Under the pieces are notes generated by a model that worked only from the letters and a program-made list of their open reading frames with translations, did no database searches and was not told the DNA's origin. Source: Phenylobacterium sp. (GTDB taxonomy: Bacteria > Pseudomonadota > Alphaproteobacteria > Caulobacterales > Caulobacteraceae). From it: a stretch of 64,000 bases of DNA. A program made the translations under genes and the position numbers. The stretch lies in assembly GCF_030693625.1 (NCBI RefSeq), contig NZ_JAUYAF010000066.1, forward strand, positions 1 to 64,000, given 5' to 3'. Below, piece after piece: positions 26,304 through 34,459 of this stretch. Position 1 is the stretch's first letter. Each line of letters begins with the position of its first letter.

Positions 26304-27053
26304 TCAGTCCGGACAGACCTCCTCGAGGGCCGCCAGCAGGCGCGCCAGGTCCTGCGGCCGCGACAGCCGGTGGTCGCCGTCCTTGATCAGGCTGAAGACC
26401 ACGTCGTCGCTGTTCAGCGCCTGGGCCAGTTCCAGGGCGTGGCGCCAGGGAACGTCGGGATCGGCCCCGCCCTGCAGGATGCGCACGGGCGCCTGGATCG
26501 GCACGGGCCCGGGCAGGATCGACCAACGGGCGCCGTCCTCCAGCAGGTTGGCGGTGATGGGATAGGGATCGCCATAGTCGCTGGGCCGCATCCAGACGCG
26601 GTCGCGGGCCAGGGCCTCGCGGCCCGCCGCGTCGATCTCCGGCGTCATCAGCTTCTCGGTGAAGTCGGGGGCGGGCGCGATCAGCACCATGGCCTTGAGC
26701 CGCTCAGCCCGCACCGCGGCCGCCAGGCAGCTGATCCAGCCGCCCATGGAGGAGCCCACCAGGACCAGCGGTCCCTCGGTCAGTTCATCGAGGACCGCCA
26801 GGGCGTCCTCGCGCCAGCGTGTGATGGTCCCCTGCGCGAAGTCGCCGCTGGACTCGCCGTGGCCGAAATAGTCGAAGCGCACATAGGCCCGGCCGGTCGC
26901 CTGCGCCCACTCGGCGATGGCCTGCGCCTTGGTCCCGGCCATGTCGGAGCGGAAGCCCCCCAGCCAGACCACGGTGGGGCCGGCGCCCGCCACCTTGCCC
27001 CACGCCACCTGTTCGCCGTCCGGCCGCGCCAGGAAACCCGTCTCTTCGCTCAT
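26304..27053 (-). CDS. cytoplasmic alpha/beta hydrolase
   Basis: 249 residues without signal peptide. The nucleophile elbow is LVGSSMGGWIS (Ser), preceded by VRFDYFGHGESSGDF and VVWLGGFRSDMAGTKA. The acid is probably in ILQGGADPDVPW and the base His in LIKDGDHRLSR. This layout matches the small bacterial serine esterases related to human ABHD10 or the YqiA group. The substrate cannot be named. It lies upstream of lepB on the same strand and could share its transcript. Confidence 0.8.
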   Translation of the reverse strand: MSEETGFLARPDGEQVAWGKVAGAGPTVVWLGGFRSDMAGTKAQAIAEWAQATGRAYVRFDYFGHGESSGDFAQGTITRWREDALAVLDELTEGPLVLVGSSMGGWISCLAAAVRAERLKAMVLIAPAPDFTEKLMTPEIDAAGREALARDRVWMRPSDYGDPYPITANLLEDGARWSILPGPVPIQAPVRILQGGADPDVPWRHALELAQALNSDDVVFSLIKDGDHRLSRPQDLARLLAALEEVCPD

Positions 27054-27123
27054 CGGCGATCAATAGCCCGTGCGAGGGCGCCCGTCAGCGTGCGTCGGGC
27101 TTTACGCGGCGCCGCAGTGCGTT

Positions 27124-28308
27124 ATGCAGATGGCCGTGCCACTGCCTCCCAACTTCACATTGCTGCAGGTCGTCCCCGAGCTGGAGACCGGCGGCGCCGA
27201 ACAGACCACGATCGATGTGGCCAACGCCGTCGTGCGCGCCGGTGGCAAGGCCCTGGTGGCGACACGCGGCGGCCGCATGACCGCGCGCCTGGAGGCCGAC
27301 GGCGGGCGCCTGGCCCAGATGCCCGTTCAGTCCAAGAACCCCCTGGTGATGCTGGGCAACGCCGCGCGCCTGGTGGACCTGATCCGCAAGGAGAAGGTCA
27401 GCCTGGTCCACGCCCGCAGCCGCGCCCCGGCCTTCTCCGCCCTGTGGGCCGCCCAGGCGACGGGAACGCCCTTCGTGGCCACCTATCACGGCATCTACAA
27501 CGCCAGGACCAAGCTGAAGCGCTGGTACAACGCGGTGATGACCCGCGGCGACCTGGTGATCGCCAATTCCGACTACACCCGCGACCATGTGCTGAGAGAG
27601 CATGCGCTTCCGGCCGAGAAGATCGTCACCATCCCCCGCGGCGTCGACCTGGATCGCTTCAACCCCGCCTGGGTGACCCGCGAGCGGATCGCCGCCCTGC
27701 GCGAGGCCTGGGGGATCACGCCGGACGACAACCGCGTGAAGATCCTGCTGGGCGGGCGCCTGACCCGCATCAAGGGCCACCCCACCATCATCGAGGCCGC
27801 CGCCCGCATGAAGGCGGCCGGCCAGTCGAACTTCCTGATCATCTTCGCCGGCGACGACCAGGGCCGCACCGACTACCGCGAGGAACTTGAAGCCTCGATC
27901 CGCGACCAGGGCCTAAGCGCTGAGATCAAGCTGGTGGGCCATTGCGACGACATGCCGGCCGCCTGCCTGGTCTGTGATCTCGCCATCCTGCCCACGACCG
28001 TTCCGGAGTCCTTCGGCCGCACCGCCGTGGAACCCCAGGCCATGGGCCGCCCGGTGATCGCCTCCAGCCACGGCGGCGCCACCGAGACTGTGCTGGACGG
28101 CAAGACCGGCTGGCTGGTCCCCCCCGGCGACGCTCCGGCCTGGGCCGCCGCCATGACCCACGCCATCGAGGCCGGGCCGGTCGAACTTCGCAGGATGGGG
28201 GAGCTGGCCTCGGCCCGCGCCCGCCAGCTCTATTCCGCCGAGGCCATGTGCGCGGCCACCTTGGGAGCCTATGAACGCGTGCTGGAGGCCAGAGCCCATG
28301 GCGCGTGA
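27124..28308 (+). CDS. glycosyltransferase, GT4/GT1 family
   Basis: 394 residues from the ATG at 27124 (another ATG lies at 27130). GT-B fold retaining transferase: the N-terminal half has PELETGGAEQTTIDVA (acceptor loop) and HARSRAPAFSALWAA. The C-terminal half has LLGGRLTRIKGH, the donor-binding PESFGRTAVEPQAMGRPVIA with the E-x7-E pattern, and GWLVPPGD. No membrane helix. It overlaps the GT9 gene by 11 bases, so both probably act on the same LPS core or surface glycan. The sugar is unknown. Confidence 0.88.
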   Translation: MQMAVPLPPNFTLLQVVPELETGGAEQTTIDVANAVVRAGGKALVATRGGRMTARLEADGGRLAQMPVQSKNPLVMLGNAARLVDLIRKEKVSLVHARSRAPAFSALWAAQATGTPFVATYHGIYNARTKLKRWYNAVMTRGDLVIANSDYTRDHVLREHALPAEKIVTIPRGVDLDRFNPAWVTRERIAALREAWGITPDDNRVKILLGGRLTRIKGHPTIIEAAARMKAAGQSNFLIIFAGDDQGRTDYREELEASIRDQGLSAEIKLVGHCDDMPAACLVCDLAILPTTVPESFGRTAVEPQAMGRPVIASSHGGATETVLDGKTGWLVPPGDAPAWAAAMTHAIEAGPVELRRMGELASARARQLYSAEAMCAATLGAYERVLEARAHGA

Positions 28309-29281
28309 GATCAAGAAGATCCTGGTGATCAAGCTGTCGGCCCTGGGCGACTTCGTCCTGGCCCTGGCGGCGATGAAGAAGATCCGCGAGGCGCACAAGC
28401 GCGCCCACATCACCCTGCTGACCACCCCCCAGTTCGAGGGCCTGGCCAAGAGCTCGCCCTATTTCAACGCCGTGGAGACCGACGGCAAGCCCAACGGCCC
28501 CGGCGAATGGCTGGCCCTGCGCGGCCGGATCAAGAAGGCCCGCTATGACCGGGTCTACGACCTCCAGACCTCGGCGGCGTCCAACCGCATCTTCCAGATG
28601 CTGCGGCCCTTCCCCCCCGAATGGTCAGGGATCGCGCTGGGCTGCGCCCTGCCGCACAAGAACCCGCACCGCAACGCGATGCACACCCTGGAGCGCCAGG
28701 CCGACCAGCTGAAATATGCCGGCATCTATCCCGACGCCCCCACCGAGCCGGGCAGCGCCCCGCCGCCGGATCTCTCCTGGGTGCTGCGCAAGGCGCCGCA
28801 GGAACGCCCCGTGGCCGGCGGCGTCATGCCCCGCCCCTACGTCCTGTTCATCCCCGGCGGCTCGGCCCACCGGCTGGACAAGCGCTGGCCCGTCGACCGC
28901 TACGGCGAGCTGGGCAAGATTCTCTACGACCGCGGCTTCGACATCGTCATCCTGGGCGGCCCCCAGGAGAGCGCTGAGGCCCGCCAGATCCAGCGCTATG
29001 TGGGCAAGGCCCGCGACCTCACCGGCCGCACCGACTTCGCCCGCATCGCCATCCTGGGCGCCAAGGCCGCCCTGGTGGTGGGAAACGACACCGGGCCGCT
29101 GCACCTGGCCGCCGCGACGGGGGCGCCGACCATCGTCCTGTTCTCACGGGCCTCGGACCCCAGCCTGTCGGCTCCGCGCGGCCATGTCGCGGTCCTCCAG
29201 GCCGACAATCTGGGCGATCTGGCTGTGGCGAGCGTCGCACAGGCGGCGAATGCTTTGGCCCCAGCTCCCGGCGGCGCTTGA
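28298..29281 (+). CDS. glycosyltransferase family 9 (heptosyltransferase-like)
   Basis: 327 residues from the ATG at 28298, inside the end of the preceding GT gene. The N-terminus ILVIKLSALGDFVLALAAMKKIRE is the classical GT9 start, as in WaaC, WaaF and WaaQ. LFIPGGSAHRLDKRWPVDRY and VVGNDTGPLHLAAATGAPTIVLF are the donor-site blocks. GT9 enzymes add heptose to the LPS inner core. Since many alphaproteobacteria make heptose-poor cores, the true donor could differ. Co-translated with the GT4 gene. Confidence 0.88.
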   Translation: MAREIKKILVIKLSALGDFVLALAAMKKIREAHKRAHITLLTTPQFEGLAKSSPYFNAVETDGKPNGPGEWLALRGRIKKARYDRVYDLQTSAASNRIFQMLRPFPPEWSGIALGCALPHKNPHRNAMHTLERQADQLKYAGIYPDAPTEPGSAPPPDLSWVLRKAPQERPVAGGVMPRPYVLFIPGGSAHRLDKRWPVDRYGELGKILYDRGFDIVILGGPQESAEARQIQRYVGKARDLTGRTDFARIAILGAKAALVVGNDTGPLHLAAATGAPTIVLFSRASDPSLSAPRGHVAVLQADNLGDLAVASVAQAANALAPAPGGA

Positions 29282-29379
29282 TCGCGGGGGGCCGCAAGGT
29301 CATATACTGTCCGCACGACCCCGGAGCGCTTTGCGTGGCCGGTGCGTTCGCCTTGAAATAGCTCACGGAGCAAAAGCCT

Positions 29380-29913
29380 ATTCGCCGCCCCATGCAGGCG
29401 CCGCCCGTCAAAGACGGACCGCGCATCAATGACGACATCCGCGTCCCAAAAGTTCTGCTCATCGATCAGCACGGTGAGAAGCAGGGCGTGATGCCGACCT
29501 CTTCCGCTCTGGAGGCCGCTGAAGAAGCTGGCCTCGACCTGGTCGAGATCGTGCCGAATGCTGATCCGCCCGTCTGCAAGATCCTGGACTACGGCAAGTT
29601 CAAGTTCCAGGAGCAGAAGAAGAAGAACGAGGCGCGCAAGCGTCAGAAGGTGGTGGAGATCAAGGAGATCAAACTCCGTCCCAACATCGACATCCACGAC
29701 TACGAAGTCAAAGCGCGTTCCATGCATCGCTTCTTCGAAGAAGGCGACAAGGTGAAGGTCACCCTGCGCTTCCGTGGCCGCGAACTGGCCCACCCCGAAC
29801 TTGGCATGAAGCTGCTCCAGCAGGTGAAGGCCGACTTCGAGCCGGTGGCCAAGGTCGAGTACGAGCCCCGCATGGAAGGCCGCCAGATGATCATGATCCT
29901 GGCGCCCCGCTAG
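29380..29913 (+). CDS. infC: translation initiation factor IF-3 with an AUU start
   Basis: 177 residues if begun at ATT 29380. IF-3 binds the 30S subunit and rejects non-AUG initiation. The in-frame codons ATT CGC CGC CCC precede the first ATG (29392). They give the alphaproteobacterial N-terminus (M)[14 protein letters not shown], and GGAG at 29367-29370 lies nine bases before ATT but 21 before ATG. AUU starts are the known basis of IF-3 autoregulation. The N-domain ([19 protein letters not shown]), linker and C-domain ([24 protein letters not shown]) are complete. A strong terminator follows, so it is probably not co-transcribed with rpmI. Confidence 0.93.
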   Translation: MRRPMQAPPVKDGPRINDDIRVPKVLLIDQHGEKQGVMPTSSALEAAEEAGLDLVEIVPNADPPVCKILDYGKFKFQEQKKKNEARKRQKVVEIKEIKLRPNIDIHDYEVKARSMHRFFEEGDKVKVTLRFRGRELAHPELGMKLLQQVKADFEPVAKVEYEPRMEGRQMIMILAPR

Positions 29914-29935
29914 AGCCCGGCGAACCATACGATTT

Positions 29936-29968
29936 AAGCGGCCGTCCCCCAGGGGCGGCCGCTTTTTT
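29936..29968 (+). terminator. rho-independent terminator of infC
   Basis: AAGCGGCCG (29936-29944) pairs with CGGCCGCTT (29956-29964), followed by a run of six T. It lies 22 bases after the infC stop. Confidence 0.9.
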
Positions 29969-30049
29969 GTGGTCTCAGGTGAACCGCGACAACCAAGCCT
30001 CACGCTGGGTCTTTACGGCTCCACCGGGGCAGCCTAACACCGGATCATT

Positions 30050-31279
30050 ATGTCTGAATCCGAGCCGTATAAGGCCCCGGTGCCGCGTTTTGCTGCGGCG
30101 TCGCTGATCGCCGTTATCTTCATCAACATGTTGGGCTTCGGGATCATCGTTCCGTTGTTGCCCTTCTATGCCGACTCCTTCGACGCCGAGCCCTGGCAGA
30201 TCGGAGCGATCTTCGGCGCCTATTCGGTGGGAGCCTTCTTCGGCGAACCGCTGTGGGGACGGCTTTCGGACAAGTACGGCCGCAAGCCGCTGTTGATCTC
30301 CACGATCATCGGCAACTGCCTCTGCTACCTGGCGCTGGCCTTCGCCCCCAATATCTGGGTGGCCTTCGCCATCCGCCTTGTGGGCGGCCTCGCGGCCGGG
30401 AACGGCGCGGTGGTCCAGGGCTACATCGCCGACGTCACGCCTCCGGAGAAACGCGCCCGCCAGATGAGCTATCAGGGCGCCGCCTGGAACGTCGGCCTGA
30501 TCATCGGCCCGGCCGTCGGGGGCTTCTTCGCCCACACCGGCATGGGCCCGGCCGGATTCCGGATTCCCCTGTTCATCGCCTCTGGCCTGGCGGCGCTCTG
30601 CGTCGTCGCCATCATGTTTTTCATCAAGGAAAGCCGCGTCCGGGAGGAGGGCATCAGCCATCGCCCCAGCCGCTGGTCGGCCATCGGCGAGGCGGTCAGC
30701 CATCCGGTGATCGGCCGCATGATGCTGCTGACCTTCCTGGTGGGCTTCGCCTTCACCGGCATCGAAAGCCAGTTCGGCCTCTGGTCACAGGCCCGGTTCG
30801 GCTGGGGCCCGCGCGAGATCGCGGTTTGTTTCGCCTTCACCGGCGCCACCGCCTTCTTCTTCCAGACCATGATCACCGGCCCGATGTCGGAGCGCTTCGG
30901 CGAGGGGGTGATGTTGTCGGTCGGCATGGGCATGACCGCCGTCGCCGCGGCTCTGCAGGTGTTCTCCGTCAGCGGCCCCATGACCATCGCCCTGATGTGC
31001 CTGACCGCGGCGGGCCAGTCGGTGGCCTTCCCCAATGTGGGCGCCATCATCTCGCGCACCGCCGACCCGCACAGGCAGGGTCAGATCATGGGTCTCAACA
31101 ACGCCACCGGCGCCCTGGCCCGGGTGGTGGGGCCGGTCTGTGCCGGCCTGATGGTGCCCGTCATGCGCGATGGGCCTTTCATCCTCGGCGCCCTGGTGGT
31201 GGCGCCGGCCATCCTGCTGGCCCTGTCGGCCACCCGAAGATCACGGCTCCTGACCGAGCCGCCAAAGCCTGAGCCATGA
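30050..31279 (+). CDS. MFS transporter, TCR/Tet-like (first of a tandem pair)
   Basis: 409-residue major facilitator with 12 predicted helices. Helix 1 is SLIAVIFINMLGFGIIVPLLPFY. The loop 2-3 signature is GEPLWGRLSDKYGRKPLLIST, and the motif at helix 5 is GAAWNVGLIIGPAVGGFFA, the drug:proton antiporter pattern. The substrate cannot be called. It overlaps the next MFS gene by four bases (ATGA). The pair stands between infC and rpmI, breaking the common infC-rpmI-rplT order. Confidence 0.86.
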   Translation: MSESEPYKAPVPRFAAASLIAVIFINMLGFGIIVPLLPFYADSFDAEPWQIGAIFGAYSVGAFFGEPLWGRLSDKYGRKPLLISTIIGNCLCYLALAFAPNIWVAFAIRLVGGLAAGNGAVVQGYIADVTPPEKRARQMSYQGAAWNVGLIIGPAVGGFFAHTGMGPAGFRIPLFIASGLAALCVVAIMFFIKESRVREEGISHRPSRWSAIGEAVSHPVIGRMMLLTFLVGFAFTGIESQFGLWSQARFGWGPREIAVCFAFTGATAFFFQTMITGPMSERFGEGVMLSVGMGMTAVAAALQVFSVSGPMTIALMCLTAAGQSVAFPNVGAIISRTADPHRQGQIMGLNNATGALARVVGPVCAGLMVPVMRDGPFILGALVVAPAILLALSATRRSRLLTEPPKPEP

Positions 31280-32499
31280 CCCCGCCGGGCGCGGGCGTTC
31301 CGAGCGACAAGCAGGACCTCCGCGCCCTGATCATCCTGCTGTCGGTGGTGTTCCTGAACATCGCCGGCTTCGGCGTGGTGATCCCGCTTCTGCCCTTCTT
31401 CGGCCAGGCCTTCGACGCCCCGGCCTGGCAGATCGCCCTGCTGTTTTCGATGTTCTCCTTCGGCCAGTTCCTGGGGGAACCCTTCTGGGGACGGCTGTCG
31501 GACCGGGTGGGCCGCCGCCCCGTGCTGATCGCCACCATCGCCATCAGCGCCCTGGCCTATATCGCCCTAGCCTTCTCCCCCAACATCATCTTCGCCTTCG
31601 TGGCCCGGTTCGCCGGCGGCTTCTTCGCGGGCAATATCTCCACGCTTCAAGGCTGCATGGCCGACATCACCCCGCCGGAGAAGCGCGCCGGGCGGATGGG
31701 GGTGATGGGCTCGGCCTTCTCCATGGGCTTCATGACCGGCCCTGCCCTGGGCGGCCTGCTGGCCCAGCCCAGCCTCGGCCCCATCGGCTTCCAGCTGCCC
31801 CTGTTCGCGGCCGCCGCGCTTGGCCTGGCCTCGGCGGCCGGCGTCTTCTTCTTCGTGCGCGAGACCCGGCCCGGCACGCCGGACGTTCGTCCGCGTGGCC
31901 GTCAGGTGGCCCTGCGCGAGGCCTTCGCCCATCCGGTGATCGCCCGCATCCTGATCATCTCCTTCGTCATCGTCTCGGGCTTCGCCGGCATCGAGGCCAC
32001 CTACGGCCTGTGGACCGCCGCCAAGTTCGGCTGGGGCCCCCGCGAAATCGGCTTGGCCTTCATGGTCATCGGCGTCATCGGCGCCTTCAGCCAGGGCATC
32101 GCCACCGGCTGGCTGGTGGCCCGGTTCGGCGAGCCCCGGGTGCTGATCGCAGGTCTGTGCCTGATGTTCGTCGGCATGCTCGTGCAGTTCACGTCGCAGG
32201 TTCCGGCCCAGGCGGTGCTGGGCCTGGCCATCGTTGGCTTTGGCCAGTCCATCTGCTTCCCCAATCTGGTGGGCCTGATCTCCAAGGCCACGCCGCCGGA
32301 CCGCCAGGGCGAGATGCTGGGCCTCAACATGTCCAATAATGCGCTCGCCCGCATCGGCGGCCCCATCTATGCGGGCCAGCTCTTCAGCCTGGTCTCCCCG
32401 GGCGCCCCCTTCGCGCTCACCGCCATCCTCATCGTCCCGGCCCTGATCCTCGCCATCCAGGTGGCGCGCCGCATGCCCCATGTCGGGCGAACCGGCTAG
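31276..32499 (+). CDS. MFS transporter, TCR/Tet-like (second of a tandem pair)
   Basis: 407 residues, 12 helices, clearly paralogous to the gene before it. It has VFLNIAGFGVVIPLLPFFGQAFDAPAWQI against the neighbour's VIFINMLGFGIIVPLLPFYADSFDAEPWQI region, and the same GEPFWGRLSDRVGRRPVLIAT signature. Translationally coupled to the first copy. Two similar transporters in one unit may form separate systems with different ranges; MFS proteins of this type usually work as monomers. Followed by the rpmI leader. Confidence 0.86.
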   Translation: MTPPGAGVPSDKQDLRALIILLSVVFLNIAGFGVVIPLLPFFGQAFDAPAWQIALLFSMFSFGQFLGEPFWGRLSDRVGRRPVLIATIAISALAYIALAFSPNIIFAFVARFAGGFFAGNISTLQGCMADITPPEKRAGRMGVMGSAFSMGFMTGPALGGLLAQPSLGPIGFQLPLFAAAALGLASAAGVFFFVRETRPGTPDVRPRGRQVALREAFAHPVIARILIISFVIVSGFAGIEATYGLWTAAKFGWGPREIGLAFMVIGVIGAFSQGIATGWLVARFGEPRVLIAGLCLMFVGMLVQFTSQVPAQAVLGLAIVGFGQSICFPNLVGLISKATPPDRQGEMLGLNMSNNALARIGGPIYAGQLFSLVSPGAPFALTAILIVPALILAIQVARRMPHVGRTG

Positions 32500-32583
32500 A
32501 TCCACGGGAACCGGCAGGCTGGGTCTCGGGAGACTCAAACCCTTGCTTTCCCCCAGCCTTTCGCGTATTCGCCCTCCCCTTCG

Positions 32584-32617
32584 GAACCGTCTGGCCAATG
32601 GCATGCCAGGACGGTTC
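32584..32617 (+). promoter_or_regulatory. stem-loop in the rpmI-rplT leader
   Basis: GAACCGTCTGGC (32584-32595) pairs with GCCA-G-GACGGTTC (32605-32617) over 12 base pairs with one bulged G. It ends 40 bases before the rpmI start. Ribosomal protein operons encoding L20 are often controlled by L20 binding a leader structure; this hairpin is a candidate. It has no U-run, so it is not a simple terminator of the MFS genes. Confidence 0.5.
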
Positions 32618-32657
32618 ATCAATACGCCAGAGGACGGGGCTCACGCTCCGCAGAGAA

Positions 32658-32858
32658 ATGCCGAAACTGAAGACCAAGTCAGGCGCCAAGAAGCGCTTCA
32701 AAATCACTGCGTCTGGCCTCATCAAGGCCGGCGTCGCGGGCAAGCGCCACCGGCTGATGAGCCACAGCGCCAAGTACATCCGTCAGAACCGTGGCACGAA
32801 GGTCATGTCGTCGTCCGACGTCAAGACCATCAAGTCCTACCTGCCCTACGGCCTTTGA
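32658..32858 (+). CDS. rpmI: 50S ribosomal protein L35
   Basis: 66 residues: MPKLKTKSGAKKRFK at the start, HRLMSHSAKYIRQNRG in the middle and IKSYLPYGL at the end, all typical. Full length. It begins at the ATG at 32658; the frame is open upstream to 32598, but the MPK start is conserved. It is followed after 15 bases by rplT, its standard operon partner. Confidence 0.97.
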   Translation: MPKLKTKSGAKKRFKITASGLIKAGVAGKRHRLMSHSAKYIRQNRGTKVMSSSDVKTIKSYLPYGL

Positions 32859-32873
32859 TCGGAGCACTGACAC

Positions 32874-33230
32874 ATGGCACGCGTTAAAAGGGGCGTCGTC
32901 GCCCACGCCCGTCACAAGAAGGTTCTTGAGCAGGCCAAGGGTTTCTACGGCCGCCGCAAGAACACCATCCGTACGGCCAAGGCCGCGGTGGACAAGGCCG
33001 GCCAGTACGCCTACCGCGACCGCAAGGTCCGCAAGCGTAACTTCCGCTCGCTCTGGATCCAGCGCATCAACGCCGCGGCCCGCATCGAGGGGCTGACCTA
33101 CGCGACCTTTATCCACGGCCTTGACCTGGCCGGGATCGAGATCGACCGCAAAGTCCTGTCGGACATCGCGGGCAACGACCCCACCGCGTTTAAGGCCATC
33201 GCTGAGAAGGTTCGCGCCGCTCTGGCTTGA
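32874..33230 (+). CDS. rplT: 50S ribosomal protein L20
   Basis: 118 residues. It binds 23S rRNA early in 50S assembly and in many bacteria represses its own operon. The basic N-terminal tail [20 protein letters not shown] is characteristic. [18 protein letters not shown] and the short C-terminal domain ([20 protein letters not shown]) are also standard. A good terminator follows, separating it from pheS. Confidence 0.97.
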   Translation: MARVKRGVVAHARHKKVLEQAKGFYGRRKNTIRTAKAAVDKAGQYAYRDRKVRKRNFRSLWIQRINAAARIEGLTYATFIHGLDLAGIEIDRKVLSDIAGNDPTAFKAIAEKVRAALA

Positions 33231-33261
33231 GGCCCGGGAGCCCTTGGCTCCTAAAGCATTC

Positions 33262-33294
33262 AAAGCCCTTCGGCCGAACCGCCGGAGGGCTTTT
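33262..33294 (+). terminator. rho-independent terminator of rpmI-rplT
   Basis: AAAGCCCTTCGGC (33262-33274) pairs imperfectly with GCCGGAGGGCTTTT (33281-33294), with a CGAACC loop and a T-run. It lies 32 bases after the rplT stop. Confidence 0.85.
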
Positions 33295-33342
33295 TGCTGT
33301 CCTCTTCCCGCGCCCTGTCACCCCCTCTAAGAACGCCGTGTC

Positions 33343-34449
33343 ATGACCGCCAAACTCGAAGCCGACCTCACCGCCGCCATCGCGGCCGCCCCTGACCTCA
33401 CGGCCCTGGAGGCCGTCCGCGTCTCGGCCCTGGGCAAGTCCGGGGCGATCTCCGACCTGCTCAAGTCGCTGGGGGGCATGTCCCCCGACGAGCGCCGCGA
33501 ACAGGGTCCGCTGATCAACGGCCTGCGCGACCGCGTCGCCGCCGCCATCACCGAGCGCAAGGCCGGCCTGGAAGCCGCCGAGCTGGACGCCCGGCTGGCG
33601 GCCGAGCGCGTCGATCTCTCCCTGCCGCCGGCGCCGCGCCGCAAGGGCGGGGTCCATCCCACCATGCAGGTGATGGATGAGATGATCGCCATCTTCGCCG
33701 ACATGGGCTTCTCCCTGGCCGAGGGGCCGGACATCGAGACAGACTTCAACAACTTCACGGCCCTGAACTTCCCCCCCAAGCACCCGGCCCGGGAGATGCA
33801 CGACACCTTCTTCCTGCCGGAGAACGAGCAGGGGGAGCGCAAGGTGCTGCGCACCCACACCAGCCCGGTGCAGGTCCGCGTCATGAACCGCACCAACCAG
33901 AAGCCGGCCGCCCCCTGGATCGCCTCAGGCCAGGAGCCGCCGATCCGCGTCATCGTGCCGGGCCGCACCTTCCGCAAGGACAGCGACCAGACCCACACGC
34001 CCATGTTCCATCAGATCGAGGGCCTGGTGATCGACAAGGCCATCCACATGGGCCACCTGAAGTGGACCCTGGAGACCTTCCTCGGCCGGTTCTTCGAGAC
34101 CCCGGACGTGGTCACCCGCTTCCGCCCGCACCACTTCCCGTTCACCGAGCCCAGCGCCGAGATGGACGTGCAGTGCGACCGCTCGGGCGACGAGGTGAAG
34201 ATCGGCCAGGGGACCGACTGGCTGGAGATCCTCGGCTGCGGGATGGTCCACCCCAATGTGCTGCGCAACTGCGGCCTGGATCCTGACGTCTGGCAGGGCT
34301 TCGCCTTCGGCTGCGGCGTCGACCGCCTGGGGGTGCTCAAGTACGGCATGCCCGACCTGCGCGACATGTTCGCCACCGATGTCCGCTGGCTGCAGCACTA
34401 CGGCTTCTCGGCCTTCGCCGCGCCGAATCCCGCCACCGGCCTGAGCTGA
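33343..34449 (+). CDS. pheS: phenylalanyl-tRNA synthetase alpha chain
   Basis: 368 residues. Catalytic subunit of the (alpha-beta)2 enzyme that charges tRNA-Phe. The N-terminal coiled coil (about 1-90) binds tRNA. The class II motifs are [22 protein letters not shown] and [12 protein letters not shown], motif 2 [19 protein letters not shown], and motif 3 [22 protein letters not shown]. Phe-binding residues lie in [10 protein letters not shown]. Full length. pheT begins ten bases after its stop. Confidence 0.97.
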   Translation: MTAKLEADLTAAIAAAPDLTALEAVRVSALGKSGAISDLLKSLGGMSPDERREQGPLINGLRDRVAAAITERKAGLEAAELDARLAAERVDLSLPPAPRRKGGVHPTMQVMDEMIAIFADMGFSLAEGPDIETDFNNFTALNFPPKHPAREMHDTFFLPENEQGERKVLRTHTSPVQVRVMNRTNQKPAAPWIASGQEPPIRVIVPGRTFRKDSDQTHTPMFHQIEGLVIDKAIHMGHLKWTLETFLGRFFETPDVVTRFRPHHFPFTEPSAEMDVQCDRSGDEVKIGQGTDWLEILGCGMVHPNVLRNCGLDPDVWQGFAFGCGVDRLGVLKYGMPDLRDMFATDVRWLQHYGFSAFAAPNPATGLS

Positions 34450-34459
34450 GGAGAGCATC

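Noticed and set aside
26285..26316. Repeated TCCGGAC between lepB and the hydrolase gene
   Set aside because: Part of it is coding (end of the hydrolase), the element is a short GC palindrome, and such repeats are expected at this GC content.
25497..27890. 797-codon plus-strand frame through lepB, the hydrolase and the GT4 gene
   Set aside because: It is opposite to or out of frame with three well-supported genes; a high-GC artefact.
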